This document shows positions 14,491 through 14,549 of a stretch of DNA of 14,549 nt, piece after piece. Under the pieces are notes generated by a model, which was not told the origin of the DNA, did no database searches, and saw nothing but the letters and a program-made list of their open reading frames with translations. The stretch is from Lawsonibacter sp. Lineage in GTDB: Bacteria > Bacillota > Clostridia > Oscillospirales > Oscillospiraceae. Both the position numbers and the translations under genes were made by a program. The DNA is taken from positions 1 through 14,549 of the forward strand of contig JAHHSC010000028.1 of the NCBI GenBank assembly GCA_020025455.1, read 5' to 3'. The first letter of the stretch is position 1, and every line of letters starts with the position of its first letter.

Positions 14491-14549
14491 CTTTATCTAA
14501 TTTTTTTGAACCGCACGTCTCCACTTAAAGTGCATTTCAGAGTGTCGAA

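Noticed and set aside
14522..14532. CACTTAAAGTG palindrome near the window end
   Set aside because: Too short and without a promoter or gene beside it inside the window to assign a role.

Overview
The window (14,549 bases, moderately high G+C) reads as a chromosomal segment of a Gram-positive, Firmicutes-type anaerobe. The clues are strong AGGAGG ribosome binding sites, lipobox signal peptides on the secreted proteins, a KtrAB-type potassium system and U-rich intrinsic terminators. G+C content and codon use suggest the Oscillospiraceae group of Clostridia; that placement is inference.

Block 1 (35-6031, + strand) is a potassium module: KtrB channel subunit, KtrA gating subunit, an uncharacterised 160-residue membrane-anchored protein with a LysR-effector-like sequence, the full-length KdpD sensor kinase (TTG start, own extended -10 promoter), and the KdpE response regulator, which overlaps kdpD by 8 bases. 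No kdpFABC pump genes are present here, so KdpDE may control the adjacent Ktr system. An intrinsic terminator closes the block at 6120-6152.

Block 2 (about 6200-6930) is an AT-richer intergenic stretch. It holds one likely small gene on the - strand (70 residues, 6292-6504) with its own ribosome binding site, extended -10, a palindrome near the predicted transcription start and a terminator-like hairpin. A divergent + strand promoter at 6718-6746 is followed by a leader of about 177 bases.

Block 3 (6930-13579, + strand) is one apparent operon: a TPR-repeat protein, a RidA-family protein, a complete dipeptide/oligopeptide-type ABC importer (two permeases, two ATPases) and finally its substrate-binding lipoprotein, closed by a 17-bp terminator. 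The transporter is a PepT-family system, but the binding protein appears to lack the Asp that holds the free amino end of peptides in OppA. With a RidA protein co-encoded, the real substrate may be a modified or non-peptide nitrogen compound.

Block 4 (13791-14490) is a single-gene unit: an extended -10 promoter, an uncharacterised 185-residue lipoprotein, and a terminator. That terminator shares its apical stem-loop with the one after kdpE, and two lower-stem base pairs differ by compensatory changes.

No rRNA, tRNA, CRISPR array, insertion sequence or phage gene was seen. The most useful leads are the KtrAB/KdpDE linkage with its unknown middle protein, the TPR-RidA-ABC operon, and the repeated covarying terminator.
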